Shown: in pieces, positions 53,344 through 62,708 of the stretch
How positions within the stretch are numbered: position 1 is the stretch's first letter
How the letters are laid out: every line of letters begins with the position of its first letter
From: Pseudomonas chlororaphis
GTDB taxonomy: Bacteria; Pseudomonadota; Gammaproteobacteria; Pseudomonadales; Pseudomonadaceae
Assembly (NCBI GenBank): GCA_001023535.1
Contig: CP011020.1
Span: 124,001 to 188,000, forward strand
Direction: 5' to 3'
DNA length: 64,000 bases
Program-made: the position numbers and the translations under genes
The notes under the pieces: generated by a model
The model's database searches: none
Told to the model about the DNA's origin: nothing
Seen by the model: only the letters and a program-made list of their open reading frames with translations

Positions 53344-55542
53344 CTACTCGACGCTCAAGGACCTCAAGCCTATCGCCAACACCCGGGCATCATCATTCAA
53401 GCCAAGTTGCTGTGGGCTGATCGCATCGGCAAGCAACAGCTGCATTCTTGAGAATCCTTGTTCTGCGGCGCGCTGGTGCATCAGGGATGTCACCGGTATA
53501 TCGAGTACATTGCCGTCCGCTTTTTCAAGGGTGTAGGTGGAAGCCTCTATGCCATTGATAAGGATCGTAACTTTCTGCTGTGCATGACCGGACGCAAGAA
53601 ACGCCGAGACGCCCAGACGGATGGAGCGCACGGATGCCGATGCTCGAAATACCATTTGCGCCTCGCTCCCCTCGGACCAGGTCCCCCACTGCTCCGGATC
53701 AGCCCAGCCTTTAGCCATATAAGCTGCACCGGAATCACCTAGGTTAAATGACACGGTCTGTCCGGGCTCCAGGGAGGGAACAGCATTTATCGGCGTCTGC
53801 TCGTTGGCCAACTGGGGGCAACTGCCACACTGTTTCCAGCCCGGCGCGAGCACGGTAAAACCGTCAATCCGGGCGAAAAGATCGGACGATGTGTCAACGT
53901 TCCCCACAGCGCGCAACATTGCTCGCTGATCCATCAGATACAGCGAGTCGGGGTCGTACTTGCCCGAAGCCAGGGCCAGGGACGCCTTTGCATCAGACAG
54001 TCGCCACTGCTCCGTACTCATTCGTCCCAGATAAACAGCATCCGTTGACAGGTGATGGAGCCCGGCATAGGCAGAAACCGAAATCCAATGTAGAGAAAGG
54101 TTCTGCGGCACAATCCACCGCACCTTTTGGTAATGGGATGCAGCGTTTTTCCAGAACGGGTCGACAAAGGGCGTCGCCCATTCAGATGACGGCTTGGCCA
54201 TAAACTTCTTCCTGGCGTCCGACCAACCACCATGGGTGTCGACAACCTGAATCAGCAACGCCGTTCCTAGCAAGGCTATTGCGACGCCGGGTGTATTGGC
54301 GCGAATGACCAAGAAAACAATGGCAAAGATCACTGCGTAATAAACCGGCCAGAACATTCGTCCCGATGCACGGAAGATGTTTGCAATGGAAATCACTTCC
54401 GGGGGCAGCGGGTACACAAGCTCGAACGAGCCGATCGCGATGTGATTTGAAAATGAAAACAAGGCCAGCCCGAACAGCGCCAGTCCGAGCAAGGGCCGCT
54501 TACGCAGCGCAGCTCCCAGGCCTGTGCTGCCGCGTAACCATCCGGCGAAGGCACAGATCGCCAGCATCATCAGGCCCAACCCGAGAAACGCGAAACCATC
54601 GCTGTCGCCCAACGCCGCCGGAAGATTTTTCAAGGCATGGGACCAGTTCTGCGGATTGACCAAGGTCAGGATGTTTGCACGGAACAGACCAAACCCGCCG
54701 GAAATGATCCCGGCACGCTCCACTGTGAAATACCCGGCCTGCCAGCAACACAGGGTCACTACGCAAAACAGCACACCCAGCTCGACGATCGCCATACCGA
54801 TGGTCAGGCTGCGCTTAAAGCATTTGGCGGCCAGGTCGGCCAGCCAGATGACCGCAATCATTGCCAGGATATACGCATGGACCAGCGCAGCCGCCGCCAA
54901 CAACATGCCCCAGGCCAGGCGTCTCCTGGGCAATGCCGGATGGAGATTCAGGTACAGCGCCGCAAGGACCAGAAAATGCCCACCCAGAGACAGGTGTACG
55001 GTCATACGCATGATCATGGGCGGGACAACAACGAACAGCGCCGCACCGAGGGCACGGATAGCAATATTGGGCGTGACCAGGCCCACCAGTTGCCAGGCAA
55101 ACCAGGCCTGTAGCAAGAAACAAGTCAGCAGCCAGAGACCAAAATACTGAAAAGTCTCGGGAAGAATCGACGAAAACGGCTTGAACAGGAAAGCGAAAAG
55201 CGGATTGGAATCCGAAAAGATAATGCTGTTGCTCAGTTCGAGCCCATAGGCTGGATTCAGGCCAATGGGGAACGACCAGGGCGAGTGCCTGAAAAACAAC
55301 CAGCCCAGATAGTGAGTTGCCGGATCACCGTCCCCCAACCAGGCGATGTTCTGCGGGTCCAGCACACGCGGACCGATGATCAGGAAGAAAGCCAACGCGC
55401 CAATCAGCAATGGCAGCAGATTAACGAGCCCGTACGCCTGAGTTTTTTTCATCGCCCCTGTTACGGTGTCGAACGATTGCGATGAGCTCGAGATCGATAA
55501 CTCAGCAGGTTCGAGAGGCGGTGTTCTGTGCTGTAACGTCAA
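53344..55542 (-). CDS. Large polytopic membrane protein with periplasmic C-terminal domain (DUF6311-like)
   Basis: 732 residues. After a 35-residue hydrophilic lead (alternative ATG at 55452) come about eleven to thirteen helices to about residue 440, then a C-terminal beta-rich domain of about 290 residues. WLGDGDPATHYLGWLFFRHSPWSFPIG at the first periplasmic loop resembles GT-C type glycosyltransferases, whose Asp is catalytic. Between a flagellar-type operon and an exoenzyme, so it could modify surface glycans or flagellar material. GC content is lower than the siderophore genes. Confidence 0.7.
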   Translation of the reverse strand: MTLQHRTPPLEPAELSISSSSQSFDTVTGAMKKTQAYGLVNLLPLLIGALAFFLIIGPRVLDPQNIAWLGDGDPATHYLGWLFFRHSPWSFPIGLNPAYGLELSNSIIFSDSNPLFAFLFKPFSSILPETFQYFGLWLLTCFLLQAWFAWQLVGLVTPNIAIRALGAALFVVVPPMIMRMTVHLSLGGHFLVLAALYLNLHPALPRRRLAWGMLLAAAALVHAYILAMIAVIWLADLAAKCFKRSLTIGMAIVELGVLFCVVTLCCWQAGYFTVERAGIISGGFGLFRANILTLVNPQNWSHALKNLPAALGDSDGFAFLGLGLMMLAICAFAGWLRGSTGLGAALRKRPLLGLALFGLALFSFSNHIAIGSFELVYPLPPEVISIANIFRASGRMFWPVYYAVIFAIVFLVIRANTPGVAIALLGTALLIQVVDTHGGWSDARKKFMAKPSSEWATPFVDPFWKNAASHYQKVRWIVPQNLSLHWISVSAYAGLHHLSTDAVYLGRMSTEQWRLSDAKASLALASGKYDPDSLYLMDQRAMLRAVGNVDTSSDLFARIDGFTVLAPGWKQCGSCPQLANEQTPINAVPSLEPGQTVSFNLGDSGAAYMAKGWADPEQWGTWSEGSEAQMVFRASASVRSIRLGVSAFLASGHAQQKVTILINGIEASTYTLEKADGNVLDIPVTSLMHQRAAEQGFSRMQLLLADAISPQQLGLNDDARVLAIGLRSLSVE

Positions 55543-55694
55543 TTGATTGCTCTTTTTGTAGTGGTTGTTTCACAATCTCCGGCGATGCTCCCACGCCGTT
55601 GACCGAGGTGTATTAGGCAATGGCGGTAGCGGTCAATGCAAGGTAGCCAAGGCGCCTGAAGTTCTTTTCGAGAACACTTTTCGCTCCATCGACA

Positions 55695-56420
55695 TTACCA
55701 GTTGCCTCCCGCCATCAACCGTTCATGGTTCAACCGAATGTTTCTCAGTGCCTGAGCGTGTAATTGTGAAATGCGCGATTTCGAGATGCCCATGAGTTCA
55801 CTGATTTGCGTGAAACTCAGATGCTGGTGGTAATGCCCCTGGATGACTTGCCGTTCATTCGCCGAAAGCAGCTTCACGCACTCGTTCAGCGCATCGCTCT
55901 CACGCTCCGCTTCGTAAAGGCTGAGCGGATTGTTGTTCCCCGGCTCCTGGTCAACGATCCCGGACTCCAGGAACAACCCGAACGCCAAGCCGATAGCGAC
56001 GTTCGCCACCTGCTCCAGATCGGGCTCAATACGCCCCTCTTCCTGCGCCCCTGAAATACTCTCCAGCCGTTCTCGGTAGTAACGACGCTGATCGCTCACA
56101 TAACAAGACAGCCCCTTGAGCACGTTACCCTTCACATAGGGCTCGGCATAAGACTGGAAGCGGGTACCGAGCTCGGGATTGAACCGATCAATGGCTTGCA
56201 GCAAGCCAATCGAAGCCAGATTCACATAATCCCCCCACTCCGCCAGGGGGTGCGGATAACGGGAATACAAAAGTCCGACAACCATCCGCAGCCATTGGCC
56301 GTAGAAAAAGAACAGCCGGCTCCTGGCTACTTCTGCCTTGCTGTCCAGCCAATCGCGCCACAAGACTTGCTCATGATCGCCGTCACTGTTGATGCCATCC
56401 CTGGCCACGACAGGTTCCAC
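55695..56420 (-). CDS. FliA-like sigma-28 factor of the flagellar-type operon
   Basis: 241 residues from a GTG 8 nt after the fliP stop. Region 2 (HPLAEWGDYVNLASIGLLQAIDRFNPELGTRFQSYAEPYVKGNVL), region 3 with QRRYYRERLESI and region 4 LSFTQISELMGISKSRISQLHAQALRNIR are typical of FliA/WhiG. Last gene of the operon, so it could direct late genes of this secondary system. Shares no obvious frame with the main FliA of Pseudomonas, which lies near flhF-fleN. Confidence 0.85.
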   Translation of the reverse strand: MEPVVARDGINSDGDHEQVLWRDWLDSKAEVARSRLFFFYGQWLRMVVGLLYSRYPHPLAEWGDYVNLASIGLLQAIDRFNPELGTRFQSYAEPYVKGNVLKGLSCYVSDQRRYYRERLESISGAQEEGRIEPDLEQVANVAIGLAFGLFLESGIVDQEPGNNNPLSLYEAERESDALNECVKLLSANERQVIQGHYHQHLSFTQISELMGISKSRISQLHAQALRNIRLNHERLMAGGNW

Positions 56421-56427
56421 CCGTGGC

Positions 56428-57150
56428 CTACCCGAGATTGCGCATCAACGTCTGGGCAATCAGGCCCCAGCCGTCGATCAACAGAAACAGCATGATTTTC
56501 AAAGGCAAGGAGATGGTAATGGGCGGCACCATGATCATCCCCAGGGACATCAGGATGGACGCTACGACCAGATCGATGATCAGGAATGGCAGGAAAATCA
56601 TGAAGCCGATCTGAAAGGCCAGCTTCAGCTCACTCAGCATGAAGGCCGGCACCAGCTTTACCGGGGACAACCCCTCTGGCTCCTGTGGCAGCGGAGCCTT
56701 GGCCAATTCATAGATCAGCCGCAGGTCTTCTTCATGGGTTTGCCTGATCATGAAATCACGTATCGGCGTCCAGCCTTGCAGCGCTGCGCCATCGAGGCCC
56801 ACCTTGTTCGCCAGGAACGGTTTGATGCCTGCGTCATAGGCTTTTTCCAGGGTTGGCGCCATGGCAAACAGCGTCAGGAACATCGACAGCACGATCAAGA
56901 CGATATTCGGTGGCGTCTGCTGCAATCCCAATGCTTGCCGGGTTAGCGACAACACCACGATGTTGCGGGTAAATGTGGTCAGGGCGATGATCAGGAAGGG
57001 CAGGAACGACAGCGCCGTCAGCAACGCCACGACGCTGACCGGTGATTGGATCTGGTTGATGTGCAAGCTTCCCCATTCAGAGAAATCATCTGCCGCGGTC
57101 GCGACACAGGAAAAGCAACTGAGCACGATAAACAGCAACCGGCGAGTCAT
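56428..57150 (-). CDS. fliP: Flagellar export gate protein FliP
   Basis: 240 residues from the ATG at 57150, where a cleavable signal begins (MTRRLLFIVLSCFSCVATAA); the frame reaches 57174. Family signatures FTRNIVVLSLTRQALGLQQTPPNIVLIVLSMFLTLFAM and FQIGFMIFLPFLIIDLVVASILMSLGMIMVPP are intact. FliP forms the export channel core with FliQ and FliR. Neither gene follows here. Confidence 0.95.
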   Translation of the reverse strand: MTRRLLFIVLSCFSCVATAADDFSEWGSLHINQIQSPVSVVALLTALSFLPFLIIALTTFTRNIVVLSLTRQALGLQQTPPNIVLIVLSMFLTLFAMAPTLEKAYDAGIKPFLANKVGLDGAALQGWTPIRDFMIRQTHEEDLRLIYELAKAPLPQEPEGLSPVKLVPAFMLSELKLAFQIGFMIFLPFLIIDLVVASILMSLGMIMVPPITISLPLKIMLFLLIDGWGLIAQTLMRNLG

Positions 57151-57160
57151 GACGAATACT

Positions 57161-57505
57161 TCAAGAGCGAGCATCCAACGGGGAAGTTGGGGAATGTGGC
57201 GACAGGATGGTCACTGTGGCGCCGTTGGAGGACTCAGTGACCAGAACCTGCGAGGTTTCTGTCTTGAGCAGGTACACCTTGGTCTTGGTTGACAATCGCA
57301 ACGCACGTACGCATTGCAAGTCGACCGGACTGAGTGAAGTGCCTAGAGGGGTCACATGACGTCGCGCGTACCAGCGCATGACGAGGTAAACTACTGCCAG
57401 TAACAATGCCGTGATCAACATCACCTTGATCATCAGAATGAACGACAGTGGATCGTCCTGCCGCAACGGCAATCCCATAGGTTGGGCTACGGTTTCAGGT
57501 GTCAC
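57161..57505 (-). CDS. fliO: Flagellar biosynthetic protein FliO
   Basis: 114 residues. One membrane helix (LSFILMIKVMLITALLLAVVYLVMRWYARR) then LQCVRALRLSTKTKVYLLKTETSQVLVTES, the FliO cytoplasmic domain. GTG start overlaps the fliN stop. FliO assists assembly of the FliP ring. Confidence 0.85.
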   Translation of the reverse strand: MTPETVAQPMGLPLRQDDPLSFILMIKVMLITALLLAVVYLVMRWYARRHVTPLGTSLSPVDLQCVRALRLSTKTKVYLLKTETSQVLVTESSNGATVTILSPHSPTSPLDARS

Positions 57506-57807
57506 AATATTTCCGTCAACTGAATGCCAAAATTATCATCCACCGCCACCAGGTTGCCTCGCGCAACAGGTTTGCCATCGAGGCACAGCGACGCAGGCTC
57601 GTGAACCTGCTCCAACAACCTGACGACATCACCGGCCTTGAGCGCGAACAATTCATCCACACTCATCGACGCGTTGCCGATCTGAACCACCAGTTCTACA
57701 ACCACGTGCTTGATCAGATTCATGTCCCGTTTGATCAACGGCGACTGTCCGGCATTGACCACGGCCGCGGCCTCTTCCAATTCAATTGCATCTACTGTTG
57801 CGGTCAC
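57502..57807 (-). CDS. fliN: Flagellar motor switch/C-ring protein FliN
   Basis: 101 residues from a GTG with AGGAG 7 nt upstream. SpoA domain: VVVELVVQIGNASMSVDELFALKAGDVVRLLEQVHEPASLCLDGKPVARGNLVAVDDNFGIQL, read at once as FliN. Short N-terminal arm. C-ring component and export sorting platform. Confidence 0.93.
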   Translation of the reverse strand: MTATVDAIELEEAAAVVNAGQSPLIKRDMNLIKHVVVELVVQIGNASMSVDELFALKAGDVVRLLEQVHEPASLCLDGKPVARGNLVAVDDNFGIQLTEIL

Positions 57808-57822
57808 ACCAAAACTCCTGAC

Positions 57823-58560
57823 TTATTCATGGGAAATCAACTGCACGGCCAGATGATCGTGCTGCCTGGCCAGGTATCCGCCGGCCACTACGGGGCCTTC
57901 GGCCAGTTGTAACGAAACCGGATCGGCTAACAATGCGCCAGCGCGCAAGGTATCTCCCGGGCGCAGGTCTCTCATCTCCCCAATGGAGAGACTGGCCAAG
58001 GGAAGGCGCACGGACAGCTTCACTCGGGCGCTGCCCAACGCTTGCTTGCGTTCGATCAAAGGCTTGCGGGGAGCCGACGGCTCAAGGGCGGCATTGAACA
58101 GCGCTGCATCCAGCGACAGATAAAGCGTCGATGAGCCCATGCGCAGTTGCAACAGAACCTGAGCATTGAGCACAGTGGAAAAGGGACAGGACGGTTCGTC
58201 GGTCAAGAGGGTGACGGGAGATTGCCCAATAGTCTCAAGCACATGGTTGACCAACGCCAACTGCGCTTCGCCCAGCAAATACCTGGACATTTCATCGTCG
58301 GGCGTTTCCTGGATGAAAGAACCGAATATGATCGAGCGCCAATCTCCCGCCAGGCTGATCGAGCCATTCGTTGATCTGGCACGCTGCCAGACCAAAGCGG
58401 GTGTCAACCCGCTTGAGTCGCTCAAGGTCGAGCAACTCACTTCGCACGCCTGGCGCTCGTCACGAATACACCACTGCTCGTACCAGTGCCTGGCCACAGG
58501 CGGTAAACGGTCGCAGGCCATCCGCAGCCGAGTGACGCCGACCCATCCCAACATCCTCAT
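57823..58560 (-). CDS. FliM/SctQ-like SpoA protein, reduced
   Basis: 245 residues, with GGGGAGG 7 nt before the ATG. A C-terminal SpoA domain is clear (ARVKLSVRLPLASLSIGEMRDLRPGDTL), as in FliM and SctQ. The N-terminal CheY-binding motif and the GGxG FliG-binding middle domain of FliM are not seen and the protein is about 80 residues short. Closer in shape to SctQ. It follows flgE by 3 nt. Confidence 0.75.
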   Translation of the reverse strand: MRMLGWVGVTRLRMACDRLPPVARHWYEQWCIRDERQACEVSCSTLSDSSGLTPALVWQRARSTNGSISLAGDWRSIIFGSFIQETPDDEMSRYLLGEAQLALVNHVLETIGQSPVTLLTDEPSCPFSTVLNAQVLLQLRMGSSTLYLSLDAALFNAALEPSAPRKPLIERKQALGSARVKLSVRLPLASLSIGEMRDLRPGDTLRAGALLADPVSLQLAEGPVVAGGYLARQHDHLAVQLISHE

Positions 58561-58563
58561 CGT

Positions 58564-59742
58564 TCAGCCTCCCCGCGTTCCGTTGTACAATTGCTCAAGC
58601 ATCTCATTGGAGACGGTCATCACTCTCGAACTGGCCTGATACCCTCGTTGAATGATCAGGATGTCCCCGAACTCCTGGGCAAGATCGACGTTCGACAGTT
58701 CCAGGTAGCCCCCCTGGATACGACCGAACTGCTTCTCCCCTGCCCGACCAAACTCTGCCTGCATGGAGGACGGCGTGTGGTAAAGCGAATTGGCACCTGC
58801 AATAAGGGCACTTTCATCCGCAAAATCCGCCAACGCCAGTTGATTTGCGCTGCGTTTTTCGCCATTGGCGTAGCTGAAGTTGAGAATGCCCCGCTCATCA
58901 AAGGTGAACGTATTAAGGCCAGCGACCGCACTCCCGTCGACCACCCGCGCGCCCAGTGTATGACTCGGGCCGCTGGCGACCTGGGTCGCCAGGTTAAAGC
59001 TGCCCGGCGTTCCGAAATCCAGCAGGATGTTTTGAACCACGCCATTGACAGACAGGGGAACAGACAAGCTGTTGAAACCTGCAACGGGGCTACCGTCGGT
59101 TCCAAAGGCGATAGTGCCGGTCACCAATTGGGCACCGCTCGCATCCGATACCGTGGCACTCCAGCTATTGACCGGTGTCACTTGCGGCACGAATTTGACA
59201 GTCAAGGCATGACTGGCGCCCGTCGCATCGAACACTTGTATCGAACTGATCTGGTGGGACGCCTCCGTAGGGCCGCTACGCGCCAATGCACCGACCATTT
59301 CGACCCGGGTGGTCGCCTTTGGCGGCAGCGTGCGCTGGCCTTGGATATTGATATCCAGCAGGTTTCCTGCCGAATCTATACCCGCGACACGACGCTGACT
59401 GATGGTGTCGACCAGATAGCCATCCTTGTCGACCTCGAATTGCCCGGCGCGGGTATACGACAATGCCCCCTGCTCATCGCGTAGAACGAAATAGCCCGCA
59501 CCGTTGATCGCCACATTGGTGTTATTGCCGGTCTGACGGTTCTCGCCCGGCTTGATACGAACCTCGGTACCCGCAATCCCCGAACCGAAACTCTGACCAT
59601 CCTGTCCATTGACGGCGCGATAAAAGGTATCGCTGCCTCTGTAGCCAGGCGTGTTCATGTTCGACACGTTGTTGGAAACGTTATCCAAGCCCTTGGAGAA
59701 GGAAAACAGGCCACTCATTCCGTTAAAGAAAGCTTGCAGCAT
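58564..59742 (-). CDS. flgE: Flagellar hook protein FlgE
   Basis: 392 residues from the ATG at 59742 (TGATG overlap with flgD). N-terminal rod/hook motif LFSFSKGLDNVSNNVSNMNTPGYRG, FlgE-specific VAINGAGYFVLRDEQGALSYTRAGQF and a C-terminal FGDILIIQRGYQASSRVMTVSNEML helix. Builds the hook after export. Its presence shows the locus is flagellar and not an injectisome. Confidence 0.95.
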   Translation of the reverse strand: MLQAFFNGMSGLFSFSKGLDNVSNNVSNMNTPGYRGSDTFYRAVNGQDGQSFGSGIAGTEVRIKPGENRQTGNNTNVAINGAGYFVLRDEQGALSYTRAGQFEVDKDGYLVDTISQRRVAGIDSAGNLLDINIQGQRTLPPKATTRVEMVGALARSGPTEASHQISSIQVFDATGASHALTVKFVPQVTPVNSWSATVSDASGAQLVTGTIAFGTDGSPVAGFNSLSVPLSVNGVVQNILLDFGTPGSFNLATQVASGPSHTLGARVVDGSAVAGLNTFTFDERGILNFSYANGEKRSANQLALADFADESALIAGANSLYHTPSSMQAEFGRAGEKQFGRIQGGYLELSNVDLAQEFGDILIIQRGYQASSRVMTVSNEMLEQLYNGTRGG

Positions 59743-60164
59743 CACGCCCCCTGCCTGACCAGTTTGATTTGTGACAACCGCACGTCCGTGAGGACCGTAC
59801 CGTCGGTTCGTTTGACGGAAAGCACCGGCCCCGTCGATGAAAATGCAATCGCCGTCACCGAGCCGATCACCGACCCACCACTGGTGATACTGACCTCAAC
59901 CTGGCGCCCCAACAGGCCCAGGGACTGTGAAGTGGCATTCATGGACACGAGGTTTTCAGTGTTTTCGTTGGTAATCCGGGTCTGTTCAAGGTTGGCGAAC
60001 TGTGCCATCTGTGCCAGGAACTCACGGTTGTTGATCGGCTCCAGCGGGTCTTGGAATGTCAGCTCGGTCAAAAACAGCTTGATGAAATCTTCCTGCCCCA
60101 ATCGGCTCTGGGCCAACTCGGAAGTGGTGGTACTAAGCTCATTACCAATCGCTTCAACGGCCAT
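59742..60164 (-). CDS. flgD: Flagellar hook capping protein FlgD
   Basis: 140 residues from the ATG at 60164. LGQEDFIKLFLTELTFQDPLEPINNREFLAQMAQFANLEQ is the signature N-terminal region; GLLGRQVEVSITSGGSVIGSVTAI follows. The usual FlgD Fn3/tudor C-terminal domains are short. Start overlaps the preceding gene by 11 nt. Confidence 0.92.
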   Translation of the reverse strand: MAVEAIGNELSTTTSELAQSRLGQEDFIKLFLTELTFQDPLEPINNREFLAQMAQFANLEQTRITNENTENLVSMNATSQSLGLLGRQVEVSITSGGSVIGSVTAIAFSSTGPVLSVKRTDGTVLTDVRLSQIKLVRQGA

Positions 60165-60915
60165 GGTGTTCACCTTCGTTTGAAAGACTCGCTGCCCGCC
60201 AGACTTCCCGGCCATTGAGCCAGATCTGCTGCGGGCGCTCCGACATCGATGCCGCCCGCCGTGATAACTCTTCAACCAATTCGTCGTGCTCTAGCGATGT
60301 GAGCCGGTAGTCCCGAACTACCAACTCAATGCCCTTATCCCGGGGCAGGAACTGAAAGTGCCGGTCCGGCCATTTCCGGGTCAGATAACTCAAGAACTGC
60401 ACCTGGCTAGTCCCTTCAAGGCCCTGCTGCTGCGATCCAACGGCAACGTCCCAAAGGGCAACGGGGCCTGCCGTTGCCACCGCTATGGACATGAGTGAAG
60501 TCGTCGACGGGAACGGTACGGCACTCAAAGGCACCGAATAGCCTTGCATCGCGTCAACCGTTGCAACACTCCGAATGTCCGGACCAGCCAGGAATGCATC
60601 GGGCCGGTATGAAAGATGGTGTCCGGCCCGAGCCCCCAATGCATACAACTCAAGCGCGCAAGCGCTCCTGGGGTCTGATGCATCGGCTGGGCGGGGGCGC
60701 AGAATGCGGGTCAGGTCCGCATCGGGCACGACAGAGTGCGGGTGCTGCTGCGGGGATGCCTGTACATCACGCTGCCACCCTGTGCTGTCGTTTGGCGTGG
60801 ATGCATGATCACTCAAGCCAAGTTTGCGCTCGAAGTCCCTGGCCTTTGTTTCGCGTACGGGAGCACGATGGTCAGCCGTCATGGTCCACAACGATGCTTC
60901 TACCTTAACGGCCAT
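60154..60915 (-). CDS. Unknown protein in the FliK position
   Basis: 253 residues from an ATG at 60915. N-terminal half low complexity with HPHSVVPDAD; the C-terminal part contains FLSYLTRKWPDRHFQFLPRDKGIELVVRDYRL and SERPQQIWLNGREVW. I see no FliK hook-length C-terminal signature. Position between fliJ and flgD matches fliK, so a hook-length protein is the default guess. Confidence 0.55.
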   Translation of the reverse strand: MAVKVEASLWTMTADHRAPVRETKARDFERKLGLSDHASTPNDSTGWQRDVQASPQQHPHSVVPDADLTRILRPRPADASDPRSACALELYALGARAGHHLSYRPDAFLAGPDIRSVATVDAMQGYSVPLSAVPFPSTTSLMSIAVATAGPVALWDVAVGSQQQGLEGTSQVQFLSYLTRKWPDRHFQFLPRDKGIELVVRDYRLTSLEHDELVEELSRRAASMSERPQQIWLNGREVWRAASLSNEGEHHGR

Positions 60916-61366
60916 GGCCCGCTCCCAGCGCTTGTTGTGCATCAAAAATGTCAACGCTTTCGTATTCGAGTACAGCCTTGTCCAACAGCACCTCGAGCCG
61001 TTCCTTTGCCTTGGCGATCAAGTCTTCGTTCACTTTGCATTTGAGCAGTTGCGCCATGGCTGAGCGCGAGGTCTGCCGCGCTTCAACGACAGGCTGATAC
61101 GCAGCCGCAAGTCGCTGGAACGCCGCGGTGTGCGCCAGTAACCGTTGTTCGTGCTGGGAAGGATCAAGCGGAGTTCCTATGCGCCCCAATGCCTCAAAGC
61201 CAGCCTGCAGCGCGTCGTAGCGAAGCTGTTCCTCACCTAATAGACGCTGGGCTTTCACCAGATCATGGCGACTGCGGTTGTAGACCAGTTCCGCCTTTTC
61301 CCGCTGCATGACACGCAAACGAGACGCCGCGTCCAACTGCCGGGACTTGCGCCATTCATCGTGCAT
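60905..61366 (-). CDS. fliJ: FliJ-like flagellar export chaperone
   Basis: 153 residues, almost wholly helical coiled coil (SRLRVMQREKAELVYNRSRHDLVKAQRLLGEEQLRYDALQ). Overlaps the fliI stop by 11 nt, the conserved arrangement. FliJ sits in the ATPase ring. Weak sequence conservation, so called on shape and order. Confidence 0.75.
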   Translation of the reverse strand: MHDEWRKSRQLDAASRLRVMQREKAELVYNRSRHDLVKAQRLLGEEQLRYDALQAGFEALGRIGTPLDPSQHEQRLLAHTAAFQRLAAAYQPVVEARQTSRSAMAQLLKCKVNEDLIAKAKERLEVLLDKAVLEYESVDIFDAQQALGAGHGR

Positions 61367-62708
61367 AACCTACCCCCTTGTCCAGGCGCTGGACCAACTG
61401 GGCAATCGCTTGCCAGGTGTGTGATGCCGGAAAATGTTCCTGAGGGGTTTGCTGCAACAGTCCATCGAACGCAGGTTTCAACTCAATCATGGTATCCAGC
61501 AGAGGCTGTGAACCCTTTTCATACGCGCCCAATTCAATCAGGTCCACGCTGTTCTGGTAGCAGCCCAGTGCCGAGCGAAGACGCTCGACCTGGCCTTTCT
61601 GTTCCTGGCTATGCAACGCGCCGGTCAGCCGACTGATACTGTGCAAAACATCAATGGCCGGCCAATGACCGCGGGCAGCGACATTGCGACTCAAAACAAT
61701 ATGCCCATCGAGAATGGCGCGCATGTGATCAGCCACTGGCTCATTCATATCGTCGCCTTCGACCAGTACGGTATACACCCCGGTGATGGAGCCTTGCCCG
61801 CTCAGCGCTCCGGCACGTTCCATCAGAGGAGGCAGCAGGCCAAATACCGAAGGCGTATAGCCTCGGCTCCCCATGGGCTCACCCGTTGAGAGACCGATCT
61901 CACGTTGCGCAAGGGCAAAGCGGGTGATCGAGTCCATGATCAGCAGCACGTGCTTGCCTTGAGCACGAAACCATTCGGCGATGGTTGTTGCTGTATAAGC
62001 CGCCTGACGTCGCAGCACCGCAGGTTGCTCGGCCGCAGCCGCGATTACCACGGCCTTCTGCAAACCTGTCGGCCCCAGGCTGTCGCGAATGAAATCCCCG
62101 ACTTCGCGGCCGCGCTCGCCAATCAACGCGATCACGATCACATCAGCCTCTGCGTATTGGCTCATCATCCCGAGCAACGTGCTTTTCCCCACGCCGCTGC
62201 CGGCAAAAATCCCGATTCGTTGGCCACGTCCCAACGGTGTGAAAACATCGACTGCCTTCACCCCTGTGACTAACGTGGTGTTGATCGGCGAACGATGCAA
62301 AGGATTGATCGGCGCCACGAACCGGGGCATGCGCTTGAGACCTTCGGGGGCTGGCATGTCATCCAACGGCTCGCAAGTCGCGTCGAGTACACGCCCCAAC
62401 AGACTCTCTCCGACAGGAACCGTATAAGGGGCTCCACGTGCGTGGACTCCACTGGCAAGGCACAACCCATCCACCGGACCGTAAGGCATCAACAGGGTGG
62501 AGTCACTGCGTAAGCCGACCACCTCCGCGACGACAACTTCGCCTCCACGAGCCGGGTGAATGTCCACCAACTCGCCCAGTCGCACGTCCAGTCCAGTGGC
62601 GTGAAGCACCAGCCCCTGAATCGAGCTCAAACGTCCCATCCGTCGACACAGCCGAGCCTGATCAAGCCGCGTCAGCAGTCGGTGCTCAAGCCCCTGCCAC
62701 ACGGCCAT
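61356..62708 (-). CDS. fliI: Flagellum-specific export ATPase FliI
   Basis: 450 residues. F1-beta-like ATPase: Walker A GIFAGSGVGKSTLLGMM, IVIALIGERGREVGDFI, LLIMDSITRFALAQREIGLS, and MGSRGYTPSVFGLLPPLMERAG. Full length, catalytic residues intact. Energises export together with FliH and FliJ encoded on either side. Confidence 0.97.
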   Translation of the reverse strand: MAVWQGLEHRLLTRLDQARLCRRMGRLSSIQGLVLHATGLDVRLGELVDIHPARGGEVVVAEVVGLRSDSTLLMPYGPVDGLCLASGVHARGAPYTVPVGESLLGRVLDATCEPLDDMPAPEGLKRMPRFVAPINPLHRSPINTTLVTGVKAVDVFTPLGRGQRIGIFAGSGVGKSTLLGMMSQYAEADVIVIALIGERGREVGDFIRDSLGPTGLQKAVVIAAAAEQPAVLRRQAAYTATTIAEWFRAQGKHVLLIMDSITRFALAQREIGLSTGEPMGSRGYTPSVFGLLPPLMERAGALSGQGSITGVYTVLVEGDDMNEPVADHMRAILDGHIVLSRNVAARGHWPAIDVLHSISRLTGALHSQEQKGQVERLRSALGCYQNSVDLIELGAYEKGSQPLLDTMIELKPAFDGLLQQTPQEHFPASHTWQAIAQLVQRLDKGVGYAR

